This document shows positions 10,801 to 24,100 of a stretch of 62,000 nucleotides of DNA, piece after piece. The notes below the pieces were generated by a model. It was given only the letters and a program-made list of their open reading frames with translations. It was not told the origin of the DNA and did no database searches. A program made the translations under genes and the position numbers. The stretch spans positions 296,766 to 358,765 of the forward strand of contig NW_019775924.1 in NCBI RefSeq assembly GCF_001039355.2, written 5' to 3'. The stretch comes from Lingula anatina. Lineage: Eukaryota; Brachiopoda; Lingulata; Lingulida; Lingulidae. How positions within the stretch are numbered: the stretch's first letter is position 1; every line of letters begins with the position of its first letter.

Positions 10801-13588
10801 GTTTTGAAAGCCAAGTAATCAAATAAGCAATGTGCACATTGGGCACTGATACACAAATGATTTTGGTAAATGAAATATACATACAAATGCAACATTTGTG
10901 CACAGAAACTGATATCAAAATACCTCAACTTCCTCTCTTCTTCCTTCTTTCTCTCCTCCTGCATTTGCTTTCTGATTCTTGCCATCTCTTTCTGAAGTTC
11001 TAGCTCTTCTCTTTTGGCACGCATGTTCTTTTCTTTCTCTTCCTGAATAAATGATTCATATGGCTATATCTTATTTTGTTTAAAAACATCAAAATATATT
11101 ATGAATTCACCCATGAGATTACCAAGATTGTAAAATAGCCCTTTAACAATAACAGCTTTAGATTTAACCTGCTATTTTATGGTATTATACCGACTCTGTG
11201 AGAAAAAAAGAGACAGAAAAAAGTTATAACATATAAAATTCTTTGAAATTCTCCAATATGCATGTTTCTTTTAAGTGTATAGCACAAAGTCATACCCTCA
11301 GTATCATTTGCTGTGCTTGAAAATGGGCGTCTTTCTTAGCCTGCCTTTCTCTTCTCTGTTTCTCCAGTTCTCGCTCCCTTTTCTCTCTATTCTCTTTCAC
11401 CTGTAAAAATCAACAAAAACATATTCAGTAAAACATAAATATCAAAAACTTGGTGATAGCTACTTTTAGAGTAACAACACTGAGATGAACTCATCAAGCC
11501 TTTTGCAAAACACGGATCTTGTATAAAGACTATCAGGTTTAAGTCTAACCTACTTCATACACATGTACACAGCAACAACACAAAAATGTAGTTTTGAATC
11601 TAATTTTAATCTTTTGTTAATTAGTATGCTGTTAATTAAAAAACATTATCATTATTATTGTTTTTCATCATCATCATTACTGATATTCAGATTTGATTAT
11701 TATCACTATTACTAGTACTACTATTATTATTATTGTTGTTGTTGTTGTTCCAGAATGGGTCATGTAAACCATACCTGCTGGTGCCTGACCTGCATCTTCA
11801 CCCTGGGGTCTTTCTGTTTCTTTGTCTCATTAAATCCCAGGTCATTGACAAAGGTCTGTGGCACCACCTCCTTCTCCATCAAGCTCCTCATGATCTTGTC
11901 CACCAGGATGTCTTCATCTTGGTGCTCAATAGCTGTGTAGGGATCTGGGAGAGAGAGCACTGTGTATTACATTTGGTTATGAACATTTCCATAGGAGGAC
12001 CAGAGATCAAAATGCACCTTATTTTTTAAAAGGCAGGGATGATCTCTGTGGGACAAAAGAATCAATGGTTTATACAAACAAAATGTCCTAAACAGCACAA
12101 GAATTCAAATACTCTTCAAGTTTTATTTAGTAAATTGAAGCTGTATATTTGCTGACAATGTAAGAGTTTCAAATAATATCAGAAAAAATACACATTTTAC
12201 TGTACTTCATGTAATTAAAAACTTTACAAAATTATCAAACATGGTATAAATTACACCAGTATCCATCAGGTTTGACCTCCTGTAAAAGAATAATAATTAA
12301 TGTAACAACTATCCATGCTTGACTCAAACTTGACTCAGAAATAGATATTACTTTGGTAAAACCAATGACATTCAAAGGTTCTTAAATACAAATAAAGCAC
12401 AACCTCAGCATTTATAGCTATTGATAAGTAAGCAACTTTAGAGCATACCCTCTGCAGGCATTGGCAACTTAAAGTCTCCATTGTCATCTGTGCTGAGGCC
12501 TTCTATCCCAGCATCCTGCAGTAGGTGGTCCCACTCCATTTTGACGGAGTTTTCCACCACCAGTGATCGCCTGCTTTTCTCTTCCACATACTCCAACTCT
12601 GCATCCACATCGACTTTGTCACTCATCCACTGGGTGAGCAGGTCCTGGGCTGAGAGTCAAATGAAAACATTGGAACTATATTTTATACAGACATAGCTAT
12701 AACTCATCAGGTAATAATTATACTTTAAAGACTTATATCTTCACCGAAGGAACCAGTGAACAAATGTCCCACTATTCTATCTACCTTCAGTTAAGGCAGC
12801 ATCATCTTCTCTCAAAAGAGATGTGACTTTGTTTGCCTTGGCTTTGCCTAAGTTTCTGCCTCCACCATATTGTATACCGAATGTGGCAGCCGCAGCCATA
12901 TTTGAAGCATCTTCCACTTTCTGGAACAGACAGAAAATCATGTGTGTATAGAATTAAACATAGTTCATCTCTAGCCAAGTGGGTTTTGAAAATAAATGTA
13001 AAAATTATTTTAAAAATCACAGAAGTTCAAAGAAAACTTTACAAAGCACTAGGACATGGTTGCATGTAAAGGCTTCTGCCAATTTTTTCGATCTGATAGT
13101 TTTTATTCCCCCGCTAATATTATAATCCCTGTAAGTATTGTGAACCATAACTAATAACACAGCTTTTTTTACCTTTATCCAATCCTGAACATCATCTGTG
13201 GTTGTAACTTTCTAAAATGACAAAAAAGAAAAATTGACAAAAATAAATAATGTATACAATATAATACTTACAAAAAAGAAAAATCTTGTTTTGAAAAGCT
13301 ATTTTGTATCAAAAATGTGTGACACCTTGTGTAAAAAGGGTTGGAAACAGTGTAGGGAAAGCTATGCGAATGATTATGCAATCCAATTTCCAGCGCAAAT
13401 ACTGTTTCACTGTGTATCATTTCTTGGCTAAAGTAGCTTCTTTGACTTGACATCTGAAGTTCCAGGTGTTTCAATGTTTGTTTTGGGGATCTTACCTGGG
13501 ACCTAGAGTATACCATTTTAGGCTCAGATATACGCTTCCAGCGGTATAATTCGGGTTTTCTGTTCGACATCTTGAGATTATTGGTCAT
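4838..13588 (-). CDS. CCDC191: CCDC191 homologue, coiled-coil domain-containing protein 191 (19 exons)
   Basis: Coding exons in transcript order: 13588-13496, 13211-13173, 12920-12785, 12649-12449, 11944-11775, 11400-11296, 11042-10924, 10522-10348, 10044-9854, 9472-9226, 8843-8254, 7986-7904, 7486-7404, 7279-7178, 6691-6598, 6336-6252, 5818-5701, 5328-5174, 4976-4838. All phases agree, giving 974 residues against roughly 936 in human. After a conserved N-terminal part (about residues 30-215) comes a charged coiled coil (215-346). Trp-spaced helices follow at about 347-440 (HFSAWYNVV, LRAWNAWKTF, YFHAWQMWL), a linker rich in Ser, Pro and Gln, two more coiled coils (600-690, 720-810), and a second Trp-rich tail (LPWRKLM, LLSWHAHT, CFNNWKQ, ILRAWAEH, LKAWKEF). 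The Trp spacing resembles Sfi1-type centrin-binding repeats, which is inference. An in-frame ATG at 13570 is an alternative start. Molecular function is not established. The gene shares a 92-base divergent promoter with PRDM10. Confidence 0.85.
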
Positions 13589-13680
13589 TTGCACAATCTA
13601 AACAATCGTTAGTTTCTTTTAATTCAAATGTTTTGTCATATATTTGCACTATCGTCAGCTCGGATTCGAACGGCTCCACC
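13589..13680. promoter_or_regulatory. 92-base divergent promoter/5' UTR region between CCDC191 and PRDM10
   Basis: The start codons chosen for CCDC191 (minus) and PRDM10 (plus) face outward across these 92 bases. The sequence is mixed in composition with a few CpGs near 13655-13670 and has no TATA box on either side. Transcription must start here, or inside each neighbour's first exon, unless PRDM10 uses another first exon. Confidence 0.6.
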
Positions 13681-15039
13681 ATGATGACACAGTTTGAAAA
13701 AGAGGCAAAGACCTGCGAGAGTTTAGGAAAAGTGCGAGAGGTTACGAGACTTGGAGAGGAATTCAGGTAGGTGGGACATAATTAATTCCAATATAATAAA
13801 TGTAATATCTGCAAAATAAAATGTAAGGATGAAAGCGTTTTGCTCGTGTTATAATATATTAAATATTTTTAGTCTTATGAGTGAAAAAATTGTGCGTCAT
13901 TCTGCAAGTGAGCCGTGAATTAAAAGTTGAAAGTTGGGCTCAGCCGTCACCCCCACCCCACTCGCCTTTGTCCTGTTGGAACCTTCCTATCCACTCTTGA
14001 CTCACAACTGGGTCAAACACTACTGGTGTTGTTTGCCTCGCCGACATGCTCCATCTCTATAGCGAGTTTAAAACAACTGTTTGCATTTAAATAAGGTTTC
14101 ACAGGCTTGAAAATGTCTAGATTTTACAGTGTAATCAAATGGCGCAAGCCTGACGCCATTTTGTTGTCCTTGCTGAGATTTGCGTGCAACAATACAGAGC
14201 TCACAAAACTGGTTAATATCTTTTCCACTTGCATTATGTCATTATTAGAAGAGTCTTATCATTACTTTTTATTAGACAAATCTTTGCGAATTATTACAAC
14301 AACGGTTGTGGCACTACATCTGAATAAGTACTGAATACTTTTCATTAACATTCGGCACGTGCTCTATGTGGTGCAGGGGTCCAGAAATGTTGAGGTGGAA
14401 GTTTTTGTACCATGTGCACTTTTAACACTGCACTTATTTTATCTCACTTGCCCCTGACCTTAGTTCTTTGACCTGAGGAATTATACTTTTATTAGCCTGA
14501 ACATTTGTATTCCTTCTTTGTCTCCTTCCCTTTTCTGAATCTAGTTTTATAACCAGTATGAAGTCCAAAATGCCCAACTTTTCTACCATACTCCCAGTAT
14601 ATACCCCTTCTTATGACTTTTCAATTTAATATTATGGTCAATACAGACTAAACAAATGTGCCTAAACACAGACTTTCTTCTACGGACAAAAAGATTATAT
14701 AGTTTGTCTTCACTCCAACCCTTCAAAATAAAGTTGGTATATAATATTACCAAATTTATAAAGGATATTTAAAATTGAATGAAAAATAATTAAAACGATT
14801 AATAAATTAAAACCACTGTTTTACAAAGTATACCAAATGGAAAGCAGGTAAACTTAAGAAAAGATTATCATTTCTTCAAAAATTTTCTTGATTTTGATTT
14901 TTGTGATAAGCTAGCAAGAATACCAGAGGTTTCCAAATGAATGCAGTTATGAAGTAGAAAAATGTTTTATCAAGTATGCTATAAGATTTTGAAAATGTGA
15001 AAAAGTATATAAGAAAAACAATATGTACTAGTACCCCAC

Positions 15040-15123
<84 letters not shown>

Positions 15124-18100
15124 CCTATATATCATCATTGCAGGATTCCTACCCATCTCACCATGGATCCAGGAGGAGATGACCATGCAGGACCATCGTC
15201 CAGTTGGTCACGCGACTCTCAGCATGTGACCTCCGTGAGCAGTGGGTCGTTCACGCCCAGCGTTCATGGTCTGGTGTCCCAGCAGCAAGAGCTGCCAGGA
15301 TTTTCTCATGCACAGTTTGATGGGCAGCAATTTCAGGTAGTCAAACGCTGGGGTTTGTCTGAATGTTTTTACTTTTTTTTAATCAAAATTTATCAATTAC
15401 TGTATATTGAATATTTGTTTTGATTTTGAACTTAACTGCAGTGCAGGGATGTCTTTTATTTTTTAATTATCTTCCTTATTTTTCATTCTTTTTTTTACAT
15501 ATTTCAAAAGTTAGTTTTTAAGGTATATTGAAGACACTGAACAGAACCTTTTACTTCACTCAATTTTTGTCCTCCAGCTAACAGATGGGAGTAACCTTCC
15601 CTATCGCATCACACTGCCCACGGGTCAGTCAGCTGTGTTCCAGTTGCCACATACGACATTTGACCGCTTGGCGCCCTCTACAGAGTACCAAGAGGCGACA
15701 TCTGGTGGTGGTGACATCATGCATGCCTACCAGGAGGGACATGTCATCCCGCTGCAGGTGCTGGACCCAAACATTCACAGGACATTGCAGGTAGGACAAC
15801 AAATGCAGAGTCCCTTTTTGCTTCCACATTTTACCCTAATTTTCTTTTTGACACTGATGCTAAAATGATAAAATGGAGGGTCGTCTTTGCTTTAGTAGTT
15901 GGAAAATTTACTATCACTTGTCCAGGGGAGCTGATGTTGGCAGGGATTCCATGGATTTCCAAGATGGAGTGAGGGTTTTAAAATACCCCCTTTCATTGTT
16001 TCTTTCAAAATTTTGCCCATTTCTGTGTTTTAGTTTTTATTTGTTTTTTTCTGGCCATTTTGGAAATTTGGTATTGGGTTTTTGGGAATACTTTTGATTG
16101 TGGTTGGCCATCTGTACTCGGATCTTGCAAGGTGGATGCTTCCTACTTTTTCTCCTGTGTAGCTTCCTCACTTCTGTGGCTTGCCTGACAAGTTTAAACT
16201 TCCCCCAACAATTCATTCTCCAAGCACAATGCATCGATTTTATTAATACCAATCCTCTATTGCTGCTGTTGATGTTGATGATGATTATGAATGCTGTATT
16301 TGATTGCAGGCCAGCTATACAAACCTTCAGCTGCTCCAGCCAGTGTCATCCTCTGTACCAAGAGTCATGACCCCCAGCAGGAGCCAATCAGAACTGAGCT
16401 CTAATGTGACCTCCACCCTTTCCAGGAACCAATCAGATCTTGGCTTGGCCAGGGAGGCAGACACAGTGCAATCTCACCTTATGCCTGTGGTATAGGATTT
16501 TTTTAAGTGTCTTAATTTGTATTTATCATTTTTAGACAGATGAAAATTAAGCTAGTTCTTAAATATTTTTGAAATGTTTGGAAATAATTTTGATCACAGA
16601 GCTGAGAAAAAAATTGCTTTCAGCATACCAGGGGAAGAATTTATAATTTGGAAAAAAAAACTTTCCCCTCTTTTTTTAAATTTTTTATTTTAATTTTGTT
16701 TATGACAGAAGAAAAAGAAAGCTTTCAAATAAGCAAGAGGAAACTTAACACTGCTCAACTTTTTGTTGCTTGTTTCAGGACTCTGTCTCGTCAGGAGCAA
16801 TGGCAATGTTAAACCCGACCCTGACCACAGCCTCGTCCCATCCCACTCTGCATTCCTTGATGACACAGGGGGAGGCCACGGCTTCTTTCTCTGCTCATCA
16901 TCAGAGAACAGGAGGACATAGCTCTATGATCAGCAATCACAGCGAGGCTGGTGCCACCTATGGAGGTCACATGGAAGCGGGGCCTTCCTACAGCAGCCAT
17001 GTTGAAGCAGGGACGTCAGAGGCTTCACCTTTGGTGGTCCATGGTAATGCAGACCAAGAAGTGGATCAGACAGTCAGCTCCCTGAACCTGGTGCTAGGCA
17101 ATGAGGCTGCTGCCCAGCAACCACCAGTTAGGGTAAGTCGAGTTCTTGGTTTTATGTTGCTATGTATGAGCAATGAACCATTGCTAAGCAACCAGCTGTA
17201 AGGATGAATTGTTTACTTCTAATGTTCTATACTGTTGCTGAGCAACATAAGCACAGCTCTGAAATATGATTTTTATGATTATTATGAGTTGCAGCTGTAA
17301 TAAACATTATTCAGAAATGTGGTATTTCATTAAGTCTCAAAAAAATGTCATAGATGTATGGTGTTATTCTTAAGGTTTCTTATGTTTTAAGGCTCCAATG
17401 TTAGAGAGACTGGAGAGTTACCAAAATGAGCCAGACACCACCCAAGGAGACAGCCCTACATGTATTAACCAGGAAGGTGAGCTGATGTGTATTTAAAAGG
17501 TGTCAGAGATAAATTTTACCTGTTTAAATAGTTTTTAATTGTGGTTTTTGATATTTTGTCACTAATTACTCAATAAACATTGGTATTAGCATATTCATGA
17601 AGTAAATAACTGTATCCAGGCACCTTTTTCGGATCAATTTACCACGTATCTTTCTCCGTACATGATCTCTAATTTTATCAAATCTTTAAAAACTAATAAA
17701 ATTTTATTATTTTTTTAATCTTCAAAGCCTTTAATATACATTTGTCAAGGTTGAGAAGATACAAAAAGACATAATTAGAAAATGTGAATTGATGTCTTCG
17801 TTTCATTTGTTCATGTCTAGTGACTATTCCTTGTCCAATATTATTTACAGATGATTTTGACGACTCTGAAGTGAACAACCTGGCTGGTTTGGACTCATCC
17901 ATGCCAGTCAGTTCAGGGCAGCATCACATGTTGGAGCAGGCCTCAGTGGGAGAGGACTCTGTAGATGTGGAGACCACTGGCAATATTGACACCACAGGGA
18001 TAGATGACTGTGAGTTCACATGATCTTTTTGTATTTAGGAGGAATTTTTGCATCTTTTCTAGTATTTCTAGCATTTCTTGTATGGCATCAGTTCTGGCAG

Positions 18101-21100
18101 CCTTGTTTCATAGTATCCTGGATTTTTTTTTTTATATGGGATTTCTGATTTAATTGGTTAATTTGTAAGTACATTGTAGCAGTAAATCATTTTAGTATGT
18201 TTGACTCACTGTAGCATGTTATATGATGTGTTTTTGACAGCTGCTTGTCACTTTGAGAAGTGTCATTTTGTCAGTTTTAAAAGGGGACTGAAAACCTAAA
18301 TTTAATATTTCAGCAACCACAAATGAAGGTGTTGATAGTTCTTTTATGAATGGAGATCTGAATGTGGATGACGACAGCAATATTGACCAAGCCACAGCAA
18401 GTTGGTCTAGGCCAGTAAGTATGTTATAAAAGGGATTTAAACTCTTATGTAAAAGAGGAATTATTAGCCAAAGAAAAGTTTATGGGCTCAAAACTTTTTT
18501 CAAAAGTTGATCTAAAAATATTTGAGTTTGCATCGCCATAGGGTGATTGTTGGTGAGAAAAGGGGAAAAAAGAGACCTGAAAGAATTTGGAGATGAAAGT
18601 ATTCAGGATTTATGGGGAAATTTGCAAGTTGAATTTATTCCGAATGTAGAGTCTTTGATGCCTGCATTTTTAAACTTTATTAAAAAGGTCTATTTTATCT
18701 CCGTAGAAAGCAGTTAGATTTTATTTTGATTTTTCTAGCTCTTCCCGTCACTGTGGACTGTCTCTTTGGGTTAGGTGGAAAAAAGAAAATAAAACATACA
18801 CAAAAAAGAGAAAAGAAGACTTCAAAAATCCCAATTACACAACAACTTTTAAGTATCTGTTTCGCACTTCAGCTCTTATGTTTGTTTTTTCAGACCAGAA
18901 AATCCTCCCGCTTACTGAGTATTGAGAAGGATACAGGTCCACCTGTCAGACCACAGTATGTCTCAAAGCCTTACAACACCAGCGAATTGTGTAAGTTTAT
19001 AGGATCAAACACTGCTTATATTTTCATTGATTTGAATATTTTGGTGTGGGTTATGAAGGGTATGTGCCATGAAATTGTGTGAAATTTCATTACACCTTGT
19101 TTTCAGATTTTTTAAAAATAAAAATTAAGCTGTAGTTGTTGTCATATATTCCAGAATGTGAGGAGTGCCAGCAGAGCTATGAGAGTGAGTGTAGAGCACA
19201 CAGACTACTGTTCTTATTGTTGTATATTGCAGGGTGTGAGGAGTGCCAGCAGAGCTATGAGAGTGAGTGTACAGCACATAGACTGCTCCCTGTCTATGAC
19301 AAGGTAGTGCTGTCCAGGGCATGGTCCAGTCTACCTGGAATGCTGCAGATCTTCAGAATAGCTGATGACCCAAGTGAGTTTGGATATTTATTTATTTATT
19401 TCGACAAATAACTGACTCCTATTAATGGTAATGATGATATTAGTTAATTTTTAAATCTACACTGAACTTTTGTCCCAGTACTGTAAACATGTACATGTAC
19501 ATGATTAAAATTAGATTTAATAATGGCCTCTATTTACATAACCAAGTGCAGCAGTCTTTACAGTTTATGCCTGCTCTTTAATAATTACATTGTGAGGAAA
19601 AAATGCCCATATTTCACACATTTTACACCATTTGTTCCAGATGCCATAGGTGTATTTGCCAAAAAGATGGTACCAAAGAGAACCCAGTTTGGTCCATTTG
19701 TAGGAGAGCTTGTCCCAGACATGGACAGTGTCACCAATAAGGAATTTCCTCTACAGGTAGGAAAAATAATTCCATGGTCTGATTAACATGATATAATATA
19801 GGAGAAAAAGTGTAGAGCTGTTGTTTAACAGGAGATGTTCTCCTTGATATATGTGANGTGTATTTAAAAGGTGTCAGAGATAAATTTTACCTGTTTAAAT
19901 AGACTTTAATTGTGGTTTTTGATATTTTGTCACTAATTACTCAATAAACATTGGTATTAGCATATTCATGAAGTAAATAACTGTATCCAGGCACCTTTTT
20001 TGGATCAATTTACCACGTATCTTTCTCCGTACATGATCTCTAATTTTATCAAATCTTTAAAAACTAATAAAATTTTATTCTTTTTTTAATCTTCAAAGCC
20101 TTTAATATACATTTGTCAAGGTTGAGAAGATACAAAAAGACATAATTAGAAAATGTGAAGTGATGTCTTTGTTTCATTTGTTCATGTCTAGTTACTATTC
20201 CTTGTCCAATATTATTTACAGATGATTTTGACGACTCTGAAGTGAACAACCTGGCTGGTTTGGACTCATCCATGCCAGTCAGTTCAGGGCAGCATCACAT
20301 GTTGGAGCAGGCCTCAGTGGGAGAGGACTCTGTAGATGTGGAGACCACTGGCAATATTGACACCACAGGGATAGATGACTGTGAGTTCACATGATCTTTT
20401 TGTATTTAGGAGGAATTTTTGCATCTTTTCTAGTATTTCTAGCATTTCTTGTATGGCATCAGTTCTGGCAGCCTTGTTTCATAGTATCCTGTTTTTTTAT
20501 TGCTATGGGATTTCTGATTTAATTGGTTAATTTGTAAGTACATTGTAGCAGTAAATCATTTTAGTATGTTTGACTCACTGTAGCATGTTATATGATGTGT
20601 TTTTGACAGCTGCTTGTCACTTTGAGAAATGTCATTTTGTCAGTTTTAAAAGGGGACTGAAAACCTAAATTTAATATTTCAGCAACCACAAATGAAGGTG
20701 TTGATAGTTCTTTTATGAATGGAGATCTGAATGTGGATGACGACAGCAATATTGACCAAGCCACAGCAAGTTGGTCTAGGCCAGTAAGTATGTTATAAAC
20801 AGGGATTTAAACTCTTATGTAAAAGAGGAATTATTAGCCAAAGAAAAGTTTATGGGCTCAAAACTTTTTTCAAAAGTTGATCTAAAAATATTTGAGTTTG
20901 CATCGCCATAGGGTGATTGTTGGTGAGAAAAGGGGAAAAAAGAGACCTGAAAGAATTTGGAGATTAAAGTATTCAGGATTTATTGGGAAATTTGCAAGTT
21001 GAATTTATTCCGAACGTAGAGTCTTTGATGCCTGCATTTTTAAACTTTATTAAAAAGGTCTATTTTATCTCCGTAGAAAGCAGTTAGATTTTATTTTGAT

Positions 21101-24100
21101 TTTTCTAGCCTCCCCCGTCACTGTGGACTGTCTCTTTGGGTTAGGTGGAAAAAAGAAAATAAAACATACACAAAAAAGAGAAAAATTACACAACAACTTT
21201 TAAGTATCTGTTTCGCACTTCAGCTCTTATGTTTGTTTTTTCAGACCAGAAAATCCTCCCGCTTACTGAGTATTGAGAAGGATACAGGTCCACCTGTCAG
21301 ACCACAGTATGTCTCAAAGCCTTACAACACCAGCGAATTGTGTAAGTTTATAGGATCAAACACTGCTTGTATTTTCATTGATTTGAATATTTTGGTGTGG
21401 GTTATGAAGGGTATGTGCCATGAAATTGTGTGAAATTTCATTACACCTTGTTTTCAGATTTTTTTAAAATAAAAATTAAGCTGTAGTTGTTGTCATATAT
21501 TCCAGAATGTGAGGAGTGCCAGCAGAGCTATGAGAGTGAGTGTACAGCACACAGACTACTGTTCTTATTGTTGTATATTGCAGGGTGTGAGGAGTGCCAG
21601 CAGAGCTATGAGAGTGAGTGTACAGCACATAGACTGCTCCCTGTCTATGACAAGGTAGTGCTGTCCAGGGCATGGTCCAGTCTACCTGGAATGCTGCAGA
21701 TCTTCAGAATAGCTGATGACCCAAGTGAGTTTGGATATTTATTTATTTATTTCGACAAATAACTGACTCCTATTAATGGTAATGATGATATTAGTTAAAT
21801 TTTAAATCTACACTGAACTTTTGTCCCAGTACTGTAAACATGTACATGTACATGATTAAAATTAGATTTAATAATGGCCTCTATTTACATAACCAAGTGC
21901 AGCAGTCTTTACAGTTTATGCCTGCTCTTTAATAATTACATTGTGAGGAAAAAATGCCCATATTTCACACATTTTACACCATTTGTTCCAGATGCCATAG
22001 GTGTATTTGCCAAAAAGATGGTACCAAAGAGAACCCAGTTTGGTCCATTTGTAGGAGAGCTTGTCCCAGACATGGACAGTGTCACCAATAAGGAATTTCC
22101 TCTACAGGTAGGAAAAATAATTCCATGGTCTGATTAACATGATATAATATAGGAGAAAAAGTGTAGAGCTGTTGTTTAACAGGAGATGTTCTCCTTGATA
22201 TATGTGATATGTTCACTTCTCCAGCTTATCAAAGCAGTCAGCCAGGAGGTGTACTTATGTTAAATAGCTGATATCTATGATATGTTCACTTCTCCAGCTT
22301 ATCAAAGCAGACAGCCAGGAGATGTACTTCAACACGTCAGATGAGAACAAGTGTAACTGGATGATGTTTGTGAGAGCGGCTCAGAACTTCAAGGAGCAGA
22401 ACTGTGTGGTTTACCAGCATGGGGAGGACATCTTCTTCAGTGTCACCAGAGAGATTGAACCCAGGGAGGAACTGAAGGTCAGTGCTGGGGCATTGATTTA
22501 TAATAATAATAATAATAATAATCTTTATTGGAAAATCGCAACCCGAAGGTTGAAGTTATACAATTATGTAAATTTATTTATTTAAATGAAATGAATATTC
22601 AAGTCAAGGAAGCCTGGTCATTTTTGCACTGGTGCACTCTGTAGACAGTCTCACCTCCCTGGGGAGGATACAGCTTGGCATATCAGTTTATTGGTTTGAT
22701 TGATTGTTTGATTGACATTTCATTGACAAAGATATCATTTGGATTAAAGACGCTTGACTTGTAAAGTTGTAATGAATCAGATGTTTTCATCAAGTTGATT
22801 GAAAATGTGTATGATATATGTACCAAACATAGAAGATATTCATCGGTATTCATTAAAGAAGAAATACTGATATTAAAGCCCTGAGTAACATTTATATAAA
22901 CTTTATTTTTTCAGGTGTGGTATGCTGCCCACTATGCTGAGAAGCTTGGCAAGCCAGTGTTTAAGGCTGACCTGGAAGATCAGCTCAGTGAGTGATAAGC
23001 TGAAGTTGGATCTTGTTTTAACATTCATTTTTTGATTTATTGAAGCATGATCAAGCTTTAGCTTTGGAAAAATTTATATGCACTATCCTCTTAGTGACAT
23101 ATTTCATTAATTTTTATCATTATAATGATAATCTGTTCCTACATCTTTAAAACAGTTGGTTTATTGCTGTTTGCTATGCCTATAAAGACATAATTTCTAG
23201 ACATTTTTAAAACTTTCCCCTTTAAGTTTCAAGATGTCATGACACATAAAGGTGCAAAATATGAATTTAATTTATTAATAATCTTTTTCTTTTCAGACCT
23301 CGAAGGCATGGACAACCAATGGCCCTGTTTTGAATGCAACAAGCGTTTCAAGACCTCTGCTATGCTGCAGCGCCACCTGTTGACTCACGAGAGTGCTGAA
23401 TTTGATGATGGGGAGGACGCCAAGTCTTCTAAGAGGAAAAGTGTTCCTCAAAAACCTGGCACACCTAGAAAAAGAGGGAGACCACCCAAGAAACAAGATG
23501 ATATTAAAGCGGTGAGGTTGGCTCTTCAAAGATTGAAATCAAGTTTGATTTACTAATACGTATTAATCTTATTGTAAATTACAGGTTGTACAGGAGTTGT
23601 ACAGGATGTTATTTCTGATTGTGTCTTATGAAAGACGTATCGTTCAGGATCAAATTTTATTATGTTGATTGTGCATTTCACAAGAGGCATTATATTGTTG
23701 ATTGCATTTCTTACAAAGACATCTCATTGTTGATGGTGTGTCACAAAGAGATCATATTGTTGATTGTACATCTTTAAAAAAAGACAACATATTGATGATT
23801 GGGTTTCTTGGAAAAGGCGTCTTATTGTTGATTGTTTATCTTGAAAAGACAAATTATGGTTGATTGTGTATTAAAAAATAGAGATGCCGAAGTTACTTTT
23901 GATTTTGTTTCTTACAGGAGACATCTTGGGGAGAAGGGGGAGGCGCTGGCACCTCAGGTATCTCTGAGGGCGCTAATGGTTCCACCTTTCAGTCCTGGAA
24001 GAAGATGAAGAAAACCATGTATCTCAACAAGTAGGTATTGGGATCGATAAATAAGTCGACTGAATAATTGTTTTGGGAAATATTACTGTTGGACAAACAC

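Noticed and set aside
13650-13680. GTTCGAATCC on the minus strand, resembling a tRNA B box/T loop
   Set aside because: The flanking T-stem does not pair and there is no A box or cloverleaf at the expected distance.
14997-15182. Poly (Tyr-Ile) reading frame
   Set aside because: Translation of the (TA)n microsatellite upstream of PRDM10 exon 2.
17487-22206. Genuine exon duplication giving PRDM10 two half PR domains
   Set aside because: Frame would be lost on using both sets, an N marks the join, and the two copies differ like alleles.
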